Of a DNA stretch of 64,000 nucleotides, positions 63,603 to 64,000 are shown one piece after another (position 1 is the first letter of the stretch; the number at the start of each line of letters is the position of its first letter). The notes under the pieces are model-generated. The model was not told the origin of the DNA. It ran no database searches and saw only the letters and a program-made list of their open reading frames with translations. The DNA is from Takakia lepidozioides (taxonomy: Eukaryota > Streptophyta > Takakiopsida > Takakiales > Takakiaceae), in the NCBI GenBank assembly GCA_030704615.1, contig CM060734.1:61272042-61336041 (forward strand), given 5' to 3'. The translations under genes and the position numbers were made by a program.

Positions 63603-64000
63603 TTGCAGTTACGGAGGACAATTGGGAGCCTGATATTGGACCCATTGTCACTGGAGGAGAGAGACGACGTATACCATGGTTCCTTGAGGGCTTACAGGAA
63701 TTGGTTTGCTTTCAGTTTGAAGGATTTGGGAGCACTGAAGGATCAGGAGATTTGTATTGAGTTGGCCACGGACACGCCAATCTTTCGGAGACCCTATAGA
63801 TACAGTGACATGGAGAGGTCTTTGATGAGGACTCAAGACCTTTGGGAGGCTGGTTTGGTGGAGCTCTCTGGTAGAGAGTATGCTTCAGCCACAGTGATGC
63901 CAGCCAAGAAGGATATTTATGGCAATTGGACGGAGAGACGTATGTGCGGTGATTACCGGCCTGTACACCATCAGACCAAGTCCGATTAGTATGTCATGCC
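63603..64000 (+). CDS. gypsy reverse transcriptase, N-terminal part (cut by window end)
   Basis: The frame 63603-63989 contains KDLGALKDQEICIELATD, then PIFRRPYRYSDMER, then AGLVELSGREYASATVMPAK and TERRMCGDYRPVHHQTKSD. This is the standard opening of Ty3/gypsy RT (fingers subdomain). It ends at a TAG (63987-63989), after which the expected Y-x-M-P block continues in frame (YVM at the window edge). Polymerase active site, RNase H and integrase lie outside the window. One stop suggests decay. Confidence 0.9.

Larger units (their letters stand above)
60461..64000 (+). mobile_element. Ty3/gypsy retrotransposon carrying a DNA methyltransferase, copy 2 (runs off window)
   Basis: Plus-strand order: protease (60461-61257), nested insertion (61258-62049), spacer (62050-62280), C5 DNA methyltransferase (62281-63260), spacer (63260-63600), reverse transcriptase start (63603 to the window end). 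The part to 62520 is collinear with copy 1 (minus, 7.18-8.45 kb). Gag is missing: homology begins abruptly near 60465 after unrelated AT-rich DNA. Frames are broken in several places. Confidence 0.9.

Overview
This is a stretch of nuclear DNA from a streptophyte, most likely a land plant. The evidence is intron-rich genes for plant or plastid proteins: plastid ribosomal protein S1, plastid threonine synthase, a SAUR protein, a BAT1-type amino acid transporter, a SINA-like E3 ligase, importin-beta1 and eIF3e. The introns are mostly GT-AG, and several transposon classes separate the genes. I cannot name the species. The abundance of old, nested elements suggests a large genome, for example a seed-free plant, but that is a guess.

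Layout. 0-1.2 kb: a decayed proline-rich open frame ending in a SET-like domain. 1.3-5.8 kb: remains of a CACTA (En/Spm) transposon. 6.4-7.2 kb: a hAT-like MITE with a perfect 8-bp target duplication. 7.2-10.3 kb (minus): a Ty3/gypsy element with gag, protease and the start of a cytosine-5 DNA methyltransferase (DNMT). 10.3-17.6 kb: non-coding DNA, a second hAT-like MITE, LINE endonuclease fragments and a TTAA-flanked piggyBac-like MITE. 18.2-22.2 kb: importin-beta1. 23.4-28.0 kb: a Ty1/copia element with both LTRs and its target duplication. 28.3-29.1 kb: a poly(A)-tailed retro-insertion. 29.6-34.5 kb: BAT1-like transporter with two apparent lesions. 36.6-38.8 kb (minus): threonine synthase. 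40.7-44.6 kb (minus) and 45.1-48.4 kb (plus): divergent plastid S1 and eIF3e genes. 50.6-51.3 kb: SAUR. 53.5-54.0 kb: copia gag remnant. 55.7-57.1 kb: SINA-like gene. 58.1-60.1 kb: degenerate AT-rich satellite with a higher-order repeat. 60.5-64 kb: a second copy of the DNMT-bearing gypsy element, running off the window.

The most interesting item is the gypsy family. It carries a DNMT domain with motifs I, IV, VI, VIII and IX/X in canonical order, placed between protease and reverse transcriptase. Two copies in opposite orientation, 53 kb apart, share this architecture, so the methyltransferase belongs to the element. Retrotransposon-captured DNMTs are known from charophyte algae and dinoflagellates. 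A copy among land-plant-type genes would extend that. Both copies are eroded. One is truncated inside the DNMT, next to a later hAT insertion. The other is split by a TIR element whose empty site is preserved in the first copy.

The host genes are housekeeping or plastid functions with no evident shared pathway. The S1/eIF3e pair share a 479-bp intergenic region that may act as a bidirectional promoter.
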